Assembly (NCBI RefSeq): GCF_036226445.1
Contig: NZ_CP108474.1
Location: 4,526,001 to 4,590,000 of the forward strand
DNA length: 64,000 nt
From: Streptomyces sp. NBC_01255
GTDB taxonomy: Bacteria > Actinomycetota > Actinomycetes > Streptomycetales > Streptomycetaceae
Direction: 5' to 3'
The notes beneath the pieces were generated by a model. That model ran no database searches. It worked only from the letters and a program-made list of their open reading frames with translations, and was not told the DNA's origin. Position numbers and translations under genes: made by a program. Below are positions 46,971 to 56,307 of this stretch, piece after piece. Each line of letters begins with the position of its first letter. The first letter of the stretch is position 1.

Positions 46971-49883
46971 CTACGGTTCCGATCCCGCACTCGTTCCGGC
47001 CGGCCACGGGGGCAACTGGTCCTTGCCTCTGAGTTCTTCGGCCTTGTCGAAGCACGCCTGAGCAGCAGCGGTTTCGCTGAAGTGCGCGTGGGTCCGTCCG
47101 ACGGCCATCAGGGTGTCCGTCGAGCCGCCGGCGTCGCCGACCTGACGTCGCAGAGCCAGAGCCTCGGTCAAGGCGTCGAGCGCTTCGTCACGCCGGCCGA
47201 GTGCGCGCAGGGTGTCGCCGAGATCTTCCAGGGCGATGGCGATGTTGGTGAGGTACCCCAGCTCGCGGCACATGGCCAGCACCTGGCGGTACACGGCCTC
47301 GGCCTGCCGGAGTTCGCCAGCGGCGCGATGGGCCGTGGCCAGTCCGCTCAGGAGCGGAGCCTCGCTGCGCTCGCTGCCGGACCGCCTGAAGAGATCGATG
47401 GCCTTCCGCGCGTGGTCGAGGGCTTGCCGTGGGCGGTGCGTCCCGCTGTAGGCCCGGGAAAGGTTGGAGTAGACACCCGCCCGGCACTCGAGATCGCCGC
47501 TCGCCTCGAAATGGGGGAGGCAGTCCAGCAGGCAGGTGAGGCTGGCATCGTGCCGGTGCGCCATGCGGTGCGCCACCCCGAGGCGGAACAGGACCCATGC
47601 CTGCCCCTCGTGGTCGTCGTGCGCCTTCGCCGTGGCCAGCGCCGACCGCAGGCAGGTGTCCCACACGCCGGTCCACCAGTACGTGGTGGCGTAGCCGAAG
47701 AGGTTGAGGGCCAGCCGCCAGGCCAGATCCGGACGCAGGGACAGCGCGGCCGCCTGGACGGCTTCCCGCAGGTTGGGCAGCTCCTGCACGAACCACGCCA
47801 GCGCCCCGGCGGCGTCGTAGAAGCGCGGCGCCCGGCCCGCCGGGCCCTCCTCGAACCTCGGGCCGGCGGGCATGCCAGGCGCGATCGTCGCACTGGCCGC
47901 CTCGGTTGCGACGGTGTACCAGGTCAGGAGCCTCAGCAGCGCCGTCCTTCGGGCGGGCTCGGACTCCTCCGCGGCGCTGCGCTCGGCCGCGTACTCTCCG
48001 ACCAGGTCGTGGAACCGGTATCGCCCGGGCTCCGGATTCTGCAGCAGATGTACGTCCCCCAGGAGTCCGAGCACCTCGGCGGTCCTGCGCGCGGGAAGGT
48101 CCAGCAGCGCGGCGGAGGCATCGAGGCTCAGCCCCTCGCCGCGCCACAGGCTGAGCAGCCGGAAGGCACGCGCCGCGTCGCGTTCGTGGCGGTCACGGCT
48201 GTCCCGCAGCATCCGATAGCTGGAGGCGAAGGAGCTGTGGACGGACAGGCTGCCGGCCGACAGGGCCCGCAGCCGGCCGTCGCCGGCTTCCAGTTGCTCC
48301 GCGATCGCGCGCAGCGGCCAGGAGGGGCGAACCCTCGCCTTCGCTCCGACGATCCGCAGGGCCAGGGGCAGTCCGGCACAGGCCGCCAGGATCCGCGTAG
48401 CGTCCCCTGCCTCCGCCAGGACTCGGTCGGCACCGCAGAACGCCGAGAGCATCGCCCGTTGGTCGCCTTCGCCGAGCGGCTCCAGGGGAACCCGGGCTCC
48501 GATGGGCAGGTCGGGCAGCGCGTTCCTGCTTGTGATCAGGACCGAGCAGCCGGCCGAACCCGGCAGGAGCGGGAGCACCTGCTCGACGTCGTGGGCGTTG
48601 TCGAGGACCATCAGCACGCCCCTGTCCGTCAGGCGGGTACGGAGCAGCGCCGCGCGTCCGTCGGTGTCGCCGGGTATCGGCAGGCCGGGACCGGCCGGAG
48701 TGTCGGACAGATCGCTCAGGAAGCGCCCGAGCAGGTCGTGCGGGTCCTGGCGGGTACCGAGCCCGAATCCGTGCAGGTCCGTGAAGATCTGGCCGCCCGG
48801 AAAGCGGTCGCCCAGGATGCGCGCGGTGTGGACGGCCAGGGCGGTCTTCCCGACGCCGCTCATCCCGGTGACGACCGCCATGCGGGGGCCCCGGTCGTCC
48901 GGCCGGGGGGTGAGCAGCTCGATCAGGGTCCGCACCTCGTCGGCGCGCCCCGTGAAATCGGGGACGTCGGCGGGCAGCTGGGACGGAGCGGGCCAGGTCC
49001 TGACGGTACGAGGGTCAGCGGCTTCGTCGGGCACGTCGGCGTCGACGGACGCGCCGCCGCCGGGGTGTCCGCTGGCGGCGTGCACCGCATCGGCCTGCCG
49101 GCCGTTCTCGGCGGCGACGGCCGGGCCCGTCCACTGCAGTGCCGGGTCGTCGACCAGCAGTGACTGATGCAGATCGCGCAGTGCGCGGCCCGGATCAGTG
49201 CCGAGCTCCTCGACCAGGTCATGGCGCACGCGCTCGAACGCGAGCAGCGCCTCGGCCTGGCGACCGCTGCGGAACAGGGCGAGGATCAGCTGGGCGCAGA
49301 ACACCTCGTGCAGTGGGTACCGGGCGGTCCACCGGCTGATCTCGGGAACGATCTCGTGGTGACGCCCCAGCCGGAGCTCGGCCGCGAAGTGCCACTCCCG
49401 GGCCTGCACCCGCGCCTGCTCGTAGTGTGTGATCTGGGGACGCAGGGTCTCGGACACGGGGGCGTCAGCGAGCGGAGCACCGCGCCACAGCTGTTCGGCC
49501 GCCCGGGTCAGGCGGCTGACGGACACCCAGTCCTGCCGGGATTGTGCCGTCTTCGCCTCAGCGAGCAGCAGGGTGAACTCCTCGGTGTCCACCTCGCCGC
49601 CGTGGACGAGTAGCCGGTAGCCGGTCGGTACGGACGCGAGGCGCTCGGCGTCGACGGCCGACAGGGTTCGTCGCAACTGGCTCACGTAGTTGCTCAGGGC
49701 GGCAGCGGCCGTCGCGGGCGGACTCTCACCCCACAGCGCGGCCGCGAGCCGCTCACGTGAGACGAGGCGGTTCGGCTCGAGAAGCAGCGCGGCCAGCAGG
49801 GCCCTGCTCTTCGGAGTGGGAACGGCGAGAGGCCTGCCACCGGCGTCATGGACGGTCAGCGGACCCAGCAGACCGAACCTCAT
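46971..49883 (-). CDS. SARP-family (AfsR/DnrI type) transcriptional regulator with NB-ARC and TPR
   Basis: This 970-residue protein starts with the SARP OmpR-like wHTH (MRFGLLGPLTVHDAGGRPL, VSRERLAAALWGESPPAT) and BTAD domain. An NB-ARC ATPase follows (Walker A VTGMSGVGKTALAV), and then C-terminal TPR-like helices (RAYSGTHRPRQALDHARKAI). This AfsR-like architecture activates antibiotic or other secondary-metabolism genes, or stress genes; the targets are unknown here. ATG 49883 begins the wHTH cleanly. Confidence 0.92.
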   Translation of the reverse strand: MRFGLLGPLTVHDAGGRPLAVPTPKSRALLAALLLEPNRLVSRERLAAALWGESPPATAAAALSNYVSQLRRTLSAVDAERLASVPTGYRLLVHGGEVDTEEFTLLLAEAKTAQSRQDWVSVSRLTRAAEQLWRGAPLADAPVSETLRPQITHYEQARVQAREWHFAAELRLGRHHEIVPEISRWTARYPLHEVFCAQLILALFRSGRQAEALLAFERVRHDLVEELGTDPGRALRDLHQSLLVDDPALQWTGPAVAAENGRQADAVHAASGHPGGGASVDADVPDEAADPRTVRTWPAPSQLPADVPDFTGRADEVRTLIELLTPRPDDRGPRMAVVTGMSGVGKTALAVHTARILGDRFPGGQIFTDLHGFGLGTRQDPHDLLGRFLSDLSDTPAGPGLPIPGDTDGRAALLRTRLTDRGVLMVLDNAHDVEQVLPLLPGSAGCSVLITSRNALPDLPIGARVPLEPLGEGDQRAMLSAFCGADRVLAEAGDATRILAACAGLPLALRIVGAKARVRPSWPLRAIAEQLEAGDGRLRALSAGSLSVHSSFASSYRMLRDSRDRHERDAARAFRLLSLWRGEGLSLDASAALLDLPARRTAEVLGLLGDVHLLQNPEPGRYRFHDLVGEYAAERSAAEESEPARRTALLRLLTWYTVATEAASATIAPGMPAGPRFEEGPAGRAPRFYDAAGALAWFVQELPNLREAVQAAALSLRPDLAWRLALNLFGYATTYWWTGVWDTCLRSALATAKAHDDHEGQAWVLFRLGVAHRMAHRHDASLTCLLDCLPHFEASGDLECRAGVYSNLSRAYSGTHRPRQALDHARKAIDLFRRSGSERSEAPLLSGLATAHRAAGELRQAEAVYRQVLAMCRELGYLTNIAIALEDLGDTLRALGRRDEALDALTEALALRRQVGDAGGSTDTLMAVGRTHAHFSETAAAQACFDKAEELRGKDQLPPWPAGTSAGSEP

Positions 49884-50049
49884 CCCCACCGCTCCGTGAT
49901 CCCCGGGCACGCCACCGCGCTGATCATAGCCAGCGCCGAAACCGGGCCGTTGACGTTCCATTGCCGCCGCCCCGCAGACTCGGGCGCCAGAGACCGACGT
50001 GCACCGGAGCCGAGAAGAGTCCGGAAGCCGAGAGGAACAAGGAGGCCTT

Positions 50050-50904
50050 GTGGCCAAGGTCGTGGAACTCACCTATTACCCGGTCAAGGGCTGCGCGGGC
50101 CTCTCCGTGCAGGATGCCTTCATGGCCCCGGCGGGACTCCCTCACGATCGCTCATTCATGATCGTCGACGAGAACGGAGTCTTCCGCAGCCAGCGGCGCG
50201 ATCCCCGGCTGGCCCTGATACGCCCGAGCATCGCGGCCGACGGAACACGCCTGACCTTGGAGGCCCCGGGCTCCGGCACCGTCACCGTCCCGGTGGACTC
50301 GTCGTCCGAGCGACGGCCGGTGGAACTGTTCGGAGCTCCGTTCACCGGCATCGATCAGGGCGACGAGGCAGCAGCCTGGCTTTCCGCGGTGACAGGCGGG
50401 CCGAGCCGACTCGTGCGGGTGCCGCCCGAGCACGACCGGATCACCGACGGACTCGTCGCGGGCACATCGGGCTACGCCGACAGCTGCGCGGTGCACGTCG
50501 TCTCCCGCTCGTCCATGGCCGCCCTCAACGAGCGCCTCGTCTCCGACGGCGCGGAACCGCTGCCGATCAGCCGGTTCCGCCCCAATGTCGTCGTCGACGG
50601 ATGGGACGATCCCCACACCGAGGACCTCGCGCGCCGCATCACCGTCGGCTCGGTGGAGTTGGCGTACGCGAAGCTCGCCATCCGCTGTGCCGTCACCTTG
50701 GTCGACCAGCAGTCCGGGTGCCGGAGAGGGCGGGAACCGATCCGCACCCTCGCCACCTACCGGCGGGCCGCTGAGGGCGGCGTCGCCTTCGGCGTGAAGC
50801 TGGCCGTGGTCCGGCCCGGCCGACTGTCCGTTGGCGACGGCGTGACAGTCAGCTCGTGGGGTGTGTCCGAACTTTGCGCCGATGGTGCGGCGACGATCAT
50901 GTGA
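50050..50904 (+). CDS. MOSC-domain protein (YiiM/YcbX-like)
   Basis: This protein of about 284 residues has MOSC_N (YYPVKGCAGLSVQDAF, LPHDRSFMIVDENG) and MOSC domains (ISRFRPNVVVDGWDD, IRCAVTLVDQQSG, EPIRTLATYR). The conserved cysteine C in IRCAV is present. MOSC proteins handle sulfur or molybdenum-cofactor-linked substrates. GTG 50050 follows AAGGAGG. It is divergent from the SARP gene and next to the tRNA end of the island. Confidence 0.85.
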   Translation: MAKVVELTYYPVKGCAGLSVQDAFMAPAGLPHDRSFMIVDENGVFRSQRRDPRLALIRPSIAADGTRLTLEAPGSGTVTVPVDSSSERRPVELFGAPFTGIDQGDEAAAWLSAVTGGPSRLVRVPPEHDRITDGLVAGTSGYADSCAVHVVSRSSMAALNERLVSDGAEPLPISRFRPNVVVDGWDDPHTEDLARRITVGSVELAYAKLAIRCAVTLVDQQSGCRRGREPIRTLATYRRAAEGGVAFGVKLAVVRPGRLSVGDGVTVSSWGVSELCADGAATIM

Positions 50905-50931
50905 CCGGGTCGGACAGGTCTGGGCAACGAC

Positions 50932-50960
50932 GAAGCCCCAGGTCTCTGACCTGGGGCTTC
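50932..50960 (-). terminator. tRNA-Gly transcription terminator
   Basis: GAAGCCCCAGGTC-TCT-GACCTGGGGCTTC, 13-bp perfect arms, directly after the tRNA 3' end on the minus strand. The same hairpin, with minor loop changes, occurs at all att remnants. Confidence 0.88.
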
Positions 50961-50968
50961 GTTTGAAG

Positions 50969-51039
50969 AGCGGATGACGGGAATCGAACCCGCGCTATAA
51001 GCTTGGGAAGCTCATGTTCTACCATTAAACTACATCCGC
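50969..51039 (-). tRNA. tRNA-Gly (anticodon CCC)
   Basis: The 71-nt cloverleaf has acceptor arm GCGGATG/CATCCGC plus a discriminator T and a D-arm with TTTAATGGTAGAA. Its anticodon loop TTCCCAA (anticodon CCC) sits on the stem TGAGC/GCTTA, and its T-arm contains GGTTCGATTCC. No CCA is encoded. Its 3' half (nt 31-71) is the duplicated attachment core of the island. The promoter region upstream (51040-51202) shows no other feature. Confidence 0.96.
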
Positions 51040-51202
51040 ACAGCGGCCGTATGAACGGTGCCGCATCGTTGCACACTGTACCCCATGCGCCACTTGAGGC
51101 GAAGCTCACGCCTCCGCGTGTGCGGAGCGCCGCCTGGAGGGTGTCCTGTTGATCCCCTAATGTGGCTGTCTCGTCCACCGCATGTGTAGGGGAAGGGACT
51201 TG

Positions 51203-51376
51203 ATGGGTTCCATGGAGCGCACCATCGTCCGCTGTGCCGAAGGGCACGTGTTCAGTACCGCCTCGTTCCCGCTTCAGCAGCTCGGGGCCGGGCGGATCGG
51301 GCCCGGGCGGCTCATTCGGTGTCCCCGGTGTGCGCGGTTGCGGCACGCGGTGCCCGTGGTGCTCGGGCAGCGCTGA
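51203..51376 (+). CDS. Small CxxC-type protein, zinc-ribbon-like
   Basis: This 57-residue protein has CAEGHVFST and [15 protein letters not shown], so three to four cysteines could bind zinc. It is a conserved-looking short Streptomyces protein of unknown role. ATG 51203 follows GGAAGGGA. dcd begins 68 nt downstream. Confidence 0.68.
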   Translation: MGSMERTIVRCAEGHVFSTASFPLQQLGAGRIGPGRLIRCPRCARLRHAVPVVLGQR

Positions 51377-51443
51377 GCCGAGGGGCCGGGCGCGGGGCCC
51401 TGCCGATTGGGGCAGGTCCGCGCCCTCTGCGTATCGTGGGGGC

Positions 51444-52019
51444 GTGCTTCTCTCAGACAAGGACATCCGGGCCGAGATCGATGCCGGACGGGTGCGCATC
51501 GACCCGTACGACGAATCCATGGTGCAGCCCTCGAGCATCGACGTGAGGCTTGACCGCTTCTTCCGGGTGTTCGAGAACCACCGCTACCCCCACATCGACC
51601 CCGCCGTCGAGCAGTTCGACCTGACGCGTGAGGTCGAGCCGGAGGGCGACGAGGCGTTCATCCTCCACCCCGGCGAGTTCGTGCTCGCCTCGACCTACGA
51701 GGTCATCTCCCTGCCGGACGACATCGCGTCGCGGCTGGAAGGTAAGAGCTCCCTCGGGCGGCTCGGGCTGGTCACGCACTCGACCGCCGGGTTCATCGAC
51801 CCCGGTTTCTCCGGGCACGTGACCCTGGAGCTGTCGAACCTCGCCACCCTGCCGATCAAGCTGTGGCCGGGCATGAAGATCGGCCAGCTGTGCCTGTTCA
51901 AGCTGAGCTCGCCCGCCGAGTTCCCGTACGGCAGCGAGCGGTACGGCTCGCGGTACCAGGGGCAGCGGGGGCCGACGGCCTCCCGCTCGTTCATGAACTT
52001 CCATCGGACCCAGGTGTGA
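51444..52019 (+). CDS. dcd: dCTP deaminase
   Basis: This 191-residue protein matches the family length. It has [18 protein letters not shown], the conserved [19 protein letters not shown] (catalytic Glu/Ser/Arg region) and [13 protein letters not shown]. It deaminates dCTP to dUTP in dTMP supply. GTG 51444 is the start. The phosphoribosyltransferase begins 14 nt after the stop, so the genes form an operon. Confidence 0.96.
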   Translation: MLLSDKDIRAEIDAGRVRIDPYDESMVQPSSIDVRLDRFFRVFENHRYPHIDPAVEQFDLTREVEPEGDEAFILHPGEFVLASTYEVISLPDDIASRLEGKSSLGRLGLVTHSTAGFIDPGFSGHVTLELSNLATLPIKLWPGMKIGQLCLFKLSSPAEFPYGSERYGSRYQGQRGPTASRSFMNFHRTQV

Positions 52020-52032
52020 GGCGGTAGCCGGC

Positions 52033-52530
52033 ATGAGTGAAGTACGCGAGAACCTGACGTACGAGGGCTTCGGCACCGCCGTCCGCGAGCTGGCGCAGAC
52101 CATCGCCGACGACGGCTACGAGCCCGACATCGTGCTCTCGATCGCCCGCGGCGGCGTCTTCGTCGCCGGCGGTCTGGCCTACGCGCTCGACTGCAAGAAC
52201 ATCCACCTCGTGAACGTGGAGTTCTATACCGGCGTCGGGACCACCCTGGAGATGCCGGTCATGCTGGCGCCCGTGCCCGACGCGATCGATTTCAGCGACA
52301 AGAAGGTGCTCATCACCGACGACGTCGCCGACACCGGCAAGACGCTCAAGCTCGTCCACGACTTCTGCGTCGACCATGTCGCCGAGGTCCGCTCGGCCGT
52401 CATCTACGAGAAGTCGCACTCGCTCGTGAAATGCGAGTACGTGTGGAAGAAGACCGACGAGTGGATCAACTTCCCCTGGTCGGTCGAGCCGCCCGTCGTG
52501 AGGCGTGAGGGCCAGGTTCTCGACGCCTGA
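52033..52530 (+). CDS. Phosphoribosyltransferase
   Basis: This 165-residue protein has the PRPP loop VLITDDVADTGKTLKL, a hood region IVLSIARGGVFVAGG, and a flexible-loop-like VNVEFYTGVG. It transfers a ribose phosphate from PRPP to a base (xanthine/guanine-type is suggested but not provable). It lies in an operon with dcd. A terminator follows the stop. Confidence 0.9.
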   Translation: MSEVRENLTYEGFGTAVRELAQTIADDGYEPDIVLSIARGGVFVAGGLAYALDCKNIHLVNVEFYTGVGTTLEMPVMLAPVPDAIDFSDKKVLITDDVADTGKTLKLVHDFCVDHVAEVRSAVIYEKSHSLVKCEYVWKKTDEWINFPWSVEPPVVRREGQVLDA

Positions 52531-52570
52531 GTCGCCTGCGGCGCTTGAGGGTGTGATTGCGGTACGGGAG

Positions 52571-52612
52571 AAGGGGCCCTGTCGGCTTCGGTCGACGAGG
52601 GCCCCTTTTTCT
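52571..52612 (+). terminator. Intrinsic terminator with T-run after the phosphoribosyltransferase
   Basis: AAGGGGCCCT (52571-52580) pairs with AGGGCCCCTT (52598-52607), followed by a TTTTTCTTT run. It ends the dcd operon. Confidence 0.9.
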
Positions 52613-52666
52613 TTACGTCCGCTTTTTCTTTACGTCCGCGCGTCGCTCAAGGGTGAGCGGCCGGGG

Positions 52667-52909
52667 TCAGTCCCAGACGTAGAGGCCCCAGCCGGCGGAT
52701 TCGCGCAGGCAGTAATAGGACGAGTATCCGTGGCGAACGTAGTATTCGCCGCCGCCCTTGCATTGCGACTCGGAGCTGTAGTGAGCAATGAAGTGCTGCG
52801 CGGTAGCAGTGGCGGGAGCGGCGGAAGCGCTGCTCGACACGGCTCCCGTCAAACCGAATGCGGCAAGTGCGGCCGAGAATATTGCTAAGCGAGAAATCTT
52901 GCCGGACAT
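52667..52909 (-). CDS. Small secreted protein
   Basis: This 80-residue protein has a Sec signal (LAIFSAALAAFGLTGAVSSS; likely AxA site SASAA) and a mature part with two cysteines (SQCKGGGEYY, YYCLRESAGW). Local G+C is lower than elsewhere, consistent with recent acquisition. GAGGAG precedes ATG 52909. Confidence 0.72.
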   Translation of the reverse strand: MSGKISRLAIFSAALAAFGLTGAVSSSASAAPATATAQHFIAHYSSESQCKGGGEYYVRHGYSSYYCLRESAGWGLYVWD

Positions 52910-53039
52910 AAAACTCCTCGAATGAGTCGAAAGCCATTCCATGCGGTGAGTCCGGGCCGATCCTCTCATCTGACGGCAGCATGTCAACGGAGTTCCCGGG
53001 GGGTGGCGAAAAAGCGCTCCCCGAGTGCGGAAACGCCGC

Positions 53040-55649
53040 TCAGGCGACCAGGTTGCTCAGTGCCCGGTACGTGTTCGTGCCGGGCACACCGTCCAGCGGG
53101 CCCGTGTAGCCGCCGGTCTGGGCCAGGCGCTGGAGCGCCACGTACGTCGCCGTGCCGGGTGCTCCGTCGATCAGGCCCGAGTAGCCCGAGCCGCGCAGGC
53201 ACGCCTGGACGCCGGCCCAGCTGTACGAGCCGAGCACGCCGTCGGCCGGGCCCGTGTAGCCGCCGAGTACGGCCATCCGCTGCATCGCCGCGTACGTGTT
53301 CGTCCCCGGAGCGCCGTCGATGGGACCCGTGTAGCCGAAGCGGCGCATCACCGTCTGGACGCCCTTCCACGAGTTGGTGCCCATGGCGCCGTCGATCGGG
53401 CCCGTGTAGCCGCCCGCCGTCGCCAGGGTCTGCAGTCCCTTGTACGTCGCCGTGCCGGGCGCCCCGTCCAGCGGGCCCGTGTAGCCGTAGCCCCGCAGGA
53501 CCGTCTGGACGCCCTTCCACGAGTTGGTGCCCATGGCGCCGTCCAGCGGGCCGGTGTAGCCGCCGCCCTTGGCGATCTTCTGCAGGGTCGTTCCGTCGGC
53601 CGTCGAGATCGGGCCGGGGCCCGTGCCCGTCACGCTCAGGTACGTGCGGACGGCCGCGAACGTGTTCGGGCCGGGCACGCCGTCGATCGGACCGCTGTAG
53701 CCGTAGTCGGCCGCCAGCCGCTGGAGCCCCTTGTACGTCTCCGGGGTGGGGGTGCCGTCGATCGGGCCCGTGGAGTAGCCCTGCGCCAGGACCGTCTGGA
53801 CGCCCTTCCACGACAGGGGGCCCAGGACGCCGTCCACCGGGCCCGTGTAGCCGCCGCGCTGCGCCAGCTGCTGGAGCGTCTTCGCGTCCGCCGTCGAGAT
53901 CGTCACCGGCCCCGTACCGCCCGCCTGCGCGAGGTAGCCGCGCAGCCCGGCGTACGTGTTCGGGCCCATGATCCCGTCGACCGGGCCCGTGTAGCCGCCG
54001 CGCTGGGCCAGGGTCTGCAGTCCCTTGTACGTGTTCGGGCCGGGGGCTCCGTCGACCGGGCCGCCGTACAGGCCCAGCTGGGTGAGGAAGGTCTGGATGC
54101 CCTTCCACGACAGGGGGCCCAGGACGCCGTCCAGCGGGCCCGTGTAGCCGCCCAGCTGCGCGATCCGCTGGAGCGTCACGCCGTCGGCCAGCGGGATGTC
54201 CGGCGCCGGGTCGGGGATCGGGTTCGGGCCCGGGGGCGGCAGGACCGCCGAACCGAACGCGTCCGGCTTCGCCTGGTTCAGGTCGACGGCGACGCCCTTG
54301 ACCGACCCCGTGTCGCTGAACTGGTGGATCGCCCACGCCGGATACGCCGTCCCGATCCGCGGGCTGCCGGCGGGAGCGCCGTAGTCCGCGATCCAGAGCT
54401 TCGCGCCCGTCGCCTGCGTCTGCGGCCAGGAGCGGGACTGGAGCAGGGAGGAGTACGTGTAGAGGAACGGGGTCGTGCCCAGACGGGCCTTCACGATGCC
54501 GATGAACTCCGCCGTCTGGGCGTCCGTCCACACCGGGCTCTGGTCGACGCCCTCGACGTCGACCATCAGCGGCTCGCCGGGGCGGTAGTCACGCAGATGG
54601 GCGAGGAAGTACGCGGCGTCGGTGGCCGCCGCTCCCCAGCCTGTCATCCAGTAGTGGCCGACCAGGAACCCGGCGGCCCTGGCCTCGTCGACCTGCCGGA
54701 CGTAGTGCGGCGAGGTGTACGGCTGGTGGGTGCCGTCGTTCGAGCCGCCCGACTTCACGACGCAGAACCGGAAGCCGGCGCTGCGCGCGGCCAGGAAGTC
54801 CAGGTCGGCCTGGCTGGTGCCGACGTCGATCCCGTACACCGCGTCCGTGGGTGAGGGGGTGGGGGCCGGGCCCGGCGCCGGTGGCGTGGACGGCGGGTGC
54901 GCGGACAGCCAGCCCGAGACGCCGAGGATCGTGTTCGGGCCGAGGACGCCGTCGATCGGCCCGGTGTAGCCGCCGTCCCGGGCCAGGGCCTGGACCGCCT
55001 TGTACGTCGCCGCGCCGGGCACGCCGTCGATCGGGCCCGTGTAGTCGTAGCCGCGGACCGCCGTCTGCACGCCCTTCCAGCCGTTGACGCCGATCGCGCC
55101 GTCGACGGGGCCGGTGTAGCCGCCGCGCTGCGCGAGCGTCTGCAGCACGCGCTGGTCGTCCGCGGTCAGCGGGTACGTGGAGCCCCCGGGGCCCGGGGTG
55201 CCGACATCGGCCATCCGCGCACCGACGTTGTCCAGCGTCCAGCCCAGGTAGACGAGGCCGGCGAGGGAGTTGTACCGGGCGACGGACTGGGTCCCGATGC
55301 GGTAGCCGCCGGGAGCGAAGTCCTCCCCGCCCGACAGGTGGCCCGTCGCCATCAGACAGCGCGTGCCGCCGCCGTCGAGGTCCAGGGCCACGTGGCCGGG
55401 CGTGAGCCGGACCGCGTTGGCCCACCAGTGGAAGGCCCCGCGGGGCGCCGCCGAGTAGTCCGGATGCCCCTCTCCCGACGCCTCCCACGCGTCGTACGCC
55501 GTGCCCCGCGAGCTGCTCAGGTCGCAGGCCCGGAACATCAACGACTGGCACATGTCCGACCAGTTGGAGCCGTTGTCGAAGCCGGCGGCACCACCATCGG
55601 TGACGTGCAGGCGGGCCCACTGCTCCGCCCCGGCGACCGTTCTCGTCAA
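53040..55649 (-). CDS. GH25-family muramidase with 16 GGYTGPxDG modules
   Basis: This 869-residue protein has an N-terminal region (residues 1-150) with cysteine-containing CHAP-like or enzyme-like features, then three peptidoglycan-binding-type modules. A GH25 domain (about 270-465) follows, with D275 (YGIDVG), D364-V-E366 in MVDVEGV and IADYGAPAG, and then 13 more modules (3+3+7). The modules read GGYTGPxDGxxGxxxxKGvQ. It should cleave peptidoglycan, probably surface-exposed, but no signal peptide is visible. The TTG start overlaps the stop of the Tat protein gene (TTGA), so it is translationally coupled, and export may depend on the Tat partner. Confidence 0.85.
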   Translation of the reverse strand: MTRTVAGAEQWARLHVTDGGAAGFDNGSNWSDMCQSLMFRACDLSSSRGTAYDAWEASGEGHPDYSAAPRGAFHWWANAVRLTPGHVALDLDGGGTRCLMATGHLSGGEDFAPGGYRIGTQSVARYNSLAGLVYLGWTLDNVGARMADVGTPGPGGSTYPLTADDQRVLQTLAQRGGYTGPVDGAIGVNGWKGVQTAVRGYDYTGPIDGVPGAATYKAVQALARDGGYTGPIDGVLGPNTILGVSGWLSAHPPSTPPAPGPAPTPSPTDAVYGIDVGTSQADLDFLAARSAGFRFCVVKSGGSNDGTHQPYTSPHYVRQVDEARAAGFLVGHYWMTGWGAAATDAAYFLAHLRDYRPGEPLMVDVEGVDQSPVWTDAQTAEFIGIVKARLGTTPFLYTYSSLLQSRSWPQTQATGAKLWIADYGAPAGSPRIGTAYPAWAIHQFSDTGSVKGVAVDLNQAKPDAFGSAVLPPPGPNPIPDPAPDIPLADGVTLQRIAQLGGYTGPLDGVLGPLSWKGIQTFLTQLGLYGGPVDGAPGPNTYKGLQTLAQRGGYTGPVDGIMGPNTYAGLRGYLAQAGGTGPVTISTADAKTLQQLAQRGGYTGPVDGVLGPLSWKGVQTVLAQGYSTGPIDGTPTPETYKGLQRLAADYGYSGPIDGVPGPNTFAAVRTYLSVTGTGPGPISTADGTTLQKIAKGGGYTGPLDGAMGTNSWKGVQTVLRGYGYTGPLDGAPGTATYKGLQTLATAGGYTGPIDGAMGTNSWKGVQTVMRRFGYTGPIDGAPGTNTYAAMQRMAVLGGYTGPADGVLGSYSWAGVQACLRGSGYSGLIDGAPGTATYVALQRLAQTGGYTGPLDGVPGTNTYRALSNLVA

Positions 55650-56239
55650 CTCGCACCTCGCTGAAGGCCGTTGGGGGTGGCGGGGGAGGTGAGGACGGAC
55701 AAGTCGGCCGTCGCGAGGATCGTCTCGGATCCCACCAGTTGGGCCCGTACCACCGGTCGTGCGCCCGTCGTCGCCGCCGTCGGTACGGCTCCGTGCCGGA
55801 GCCACGGGGCCAGGTCGACCGTTCCTTCCGCGTCCGTGTCGAGGTCCAGGTAGCCGTGCCGGCCCGGGGACTTCCGGCCCTCGGACACCTCGAACCAGAG
55901 ACCGGGACGGGCCGCGTGGAAGGAGCCGAGGGAGAACCGGACCCGTCGGCCGGACAGCGGCCTGCCGTCCGGTGCGGCGAGCGTGAACAGCACTCCGGTG
56001 GCCGGGGCACCGGAGGGCCCCGGTGCTCCCGTGGCCCGCCAGGCGTATCCGGGTGACGAGAACGTCCCCCGGACGTCCGCGTCGCCGGACGTCCGGGGCG
56101 GGCTCGCCGCCGAGGCCGTGCCGACCGCGCCCACCCCCACTCCCAGAACCAGTCCCGGCAGCAGCGCGCCGGCCGTCCGCAGGACGGACCGCCGGGACAG
56201 TCCCCGCCCCCGCCCTTCGCCGTCAACCCACTCGGGCAC
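55646..56239 (-). CDS. Tat-exported protein upstream of the GH25 muramidase
   Basis: This 197-residue protein has the twin-arginine signal LSRRSVLRTAGALLPGLVLG and then AVGTASA. The mature part is a beta-rich sequence (VLFTLAAPDGRPLSGRRVRF, GYLDLDTDAEGTVDLAPWL). No enzyme motif is seen. It overlaps the muramidase start and may be a partner. It is divergent from the M23 gene across the 18-bp dyad. Confidence 0.8.
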   Translation of the reverse strand: MPEWVDGEGRGRGLSRRSVLRTAGALLPGLVLGVGVGAVGTASAASPPRTSGDADVRGTFSSPGYAWRATGAPGPSGAPATGVLFTLAAPDGRPLSGRRVRFSLGSFHAARPGLWFEVSEGRKSPGRHGYLDLDTDAEGTVDLAPWLRHGAVPTAATTGARPVVRAQLVGSETILATADLSVLTSPATPNGLQRGAS

Positions 56240-56307
56240 CTGACCTCCTGGAATCCCTGTACCGCCGGCCGAACCACGGACCGGTCAAGACCACCCCACG
56301 GGCCGTG

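Noticed and set aside
46971..50072. SARP gene starting at an upstream ATG (50072)
   Set aside because: The first 63 residues are not conserved in type, and the SARP wHTH starts at ATG 49883.
31805..50960. A CRISPR array, suggested by recurring hairpin sequences
   Set aside because: The repeats are spaced by kilobases, are terminators adjoining tRNA fragments, and no cas genes are present.
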